From assembly GCA_019722365.1 (NCBI GenBank), contig JADFUC010001000.1, positions 248,001 through 312,000 of the forward strand: a DNA stretch of 64,000 nucleotides. Direction: 5' to 3'. Made by a program: the position numbers and the translations under genes. This DNA comes from Lithospermum erythrorhizon. Lineage: Eukaryota; Streptophyta; Magnoliopsida; Boraginales; Boraginaceae. The notes under the pieces are model-generated. The model searched no databases, was not told the origin of the DNA, and saw nothing but the letters and a program-made list of their open reading frames with translations. This document shows positions 62,268-64,000 of the stretch, in pieces (the first letter of the stretch is position 1; every line of letters starts with the position of its first letter).

Positions 62268-62720
62268 TTCTTTTTTTTTCTTGAAAGCAAGCCTACGACT
62301 CTAATATGTATTTATAAATCGGAAATAATGCATCGGCGTATAAGGGCGTATTAAAATTTGTGAGTTCTCGAGAAAAAAGTCATACAACGCATACAATCGA
62401 AAAAGTCATACAACTCATACAATCAAAAAAATAAAAGTAAAAGCGCCAAGAGGCATGAATAAGTATTGAGTCGTGAGGAAACGGCGAGGCACCATTAAGC
62501 GCTATTGAGCAAAGCGAGGTGAGGCCAGCCGCGATAAGGAAGGAATAACGCCGAGAGCCCCCACTGTAGCCGAAAGGTGATAAATGCGGCGGGCGCAAGC
62601 GCGTCGAAGATGCGGTAGGTTCTTTGGTTTGTACAGCAATGATGGCCTCCGGGGAAGTGGGTTCTTGATCAAAAGCGACACCATTCCTTGCCCTCCAAAT
62701 CTCATGGACCAATATGCAAA
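62268..62720 (-). mobile_element. 5'-truncated LINE 3' end
   Basis: On the minus strand, about 62712-62640 reads VHEIWRARNGVAFDQE, the C-terminal text of plant L1-type reverse transcriptase ORF2, followed by a Ser-rich tail. The sequence then runs as a non-coding 3' end to an A-rich stretch (T run at 62272-62280 on the plus strand). Everything 5' of this is missing, as usual for LINE copies. No clear target duplication was found. Confidence 0.65.
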
Positions 62721-63469
<749 letters not shown>

Positions 63470-64000
63470 CAAAATTATTGATATTGTCATCAATTAGAAA
63501 ATTAAAGAGTAATATAGAAAATCTAGTTTTATATAAATGTAAAAATAATTTGAAATTTTGATAAAATTATATGGCATATTTATTGAATTTTGGTGCAAAT
63601 GTTCTAAAAAAGGCAGGCAAAGACATATCCTCACCGACACCAGTCACCGATATGACAAGATTAGTATTCGTAGTGGATTACTTATTAGTTTGAAATAAAA
63701 AATAATTAGGTAATAAATTGCCAAAAAATTATATTAGAATTGTAAAAAATTATATTGAAATATAAAAGATGCGATTGAAATTATAAAAATATATATTAAA
63801 ATTATAAATAATTAAGCTATTATGAAAAATAAATTTGTTTAATAATTATGTTTTAAAAGCGGGTAGAGTATTAGTTAATTGTTTGCCGTTTATGAATCCC
63901 ATTTTGCCATCCAACGTTGACTTAGACCAGTCATTATCCAAAATATGATGCCTATAAAAAGAAAGAGAAACTCTCATCCCTCTGTGTTAAATATAGAACC
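63470..64000. other. AT-rich end of window with possible promoter near 63952
   Basis: CCTATAAAAAGAAAG at 63951-63965 resembles a TATA box, followed by leader-like AAACTCTCATCCCTCTGTG up to the edge. A gene or LTR may start just outside. No coding sequence is visible inside. Confidence 0.3.

Overview
The window is nuclear DNA of a flowering plant, probably a eudicot. It has intron-bearing genes with plant-specific families (D27-like, BRANCHLESS TRICHOME-like, IQD, plant glutaredoxin-like), a nuclear-type tRNA-Leu gene, AT-rich spacers, and several classes of plant transposable element. I cannot name the species from the sequence alone.

Four protein genes look intact. They are a DWARF27-LIKE1-type carotenoid isomerase (six exons, 25570-27823, +), a BRANCHLESS TRICHOME-type coiled-coil protein (30468-31505, +), an IQD calmodulin-binding scaffold protein (five exons, 35742-32232, -) and a single-exon glutaredoxin-like protein with an N-terminal MGC and a C-terminal Cys-rich module (49879-50823, +). 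A complete tRNA-Leu(UAA) gene lies antisense inside intron 1 of the D27-like gene. As far as I recall, the D27-like and BLT genes are immediate neighbours in Arabidopsis (At1g64680, At1g64690) and a glutaredoxin of this type (At1g64500) is close by, so the gene core looks like a conserved block later stretched by transposon insertion.

The rest is mainly transposon-derived. 1-3200: PIF/Harbinger transposase remnant plus repeated Harbinger non-coding units with two ORF1 stubs. 5140-7800: wrecked Ty1/copia pol, followed by LTR-like sequence and a long TA microsatellite. 11939-13371: two Stowaway-like MITEs. 16548-20305: second copia remnant with a short 3' LTR and a Stowaway MITE inserted in it. 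22305-22586: tRNA-derived SINE with an 8-bp target duplication. 39058-44543: degenerate CACTA element with GTGTCGG-rich subterminal regions and TNP2 remnants. 46400-47650: Harbinger ORF1 remnant on the minus strand. 53550-54016: foldback MITE. 55727-58491: two Helitron N-terminal-type exons whose intron hosts a long-TIR, Pack-MULE-like element carrying a fragment of a DNA ligase 6 / SNM1-type nuclease gene. 59500-62100: LTR-like sequences. 62268-62720: LINE 3' fragment. 63369-63469: a run of 101 T.

The most interesting structure is at 55.7-58.5 kb, where a captured host DNA-repair gene fragment between long inverted repeats is nested in an otherwise frame-preserving intron of a Helitron-like gene. 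No wholly new system is evident; the window is a conserved eudicot gene block embedded in nested, decaying mobile elements.
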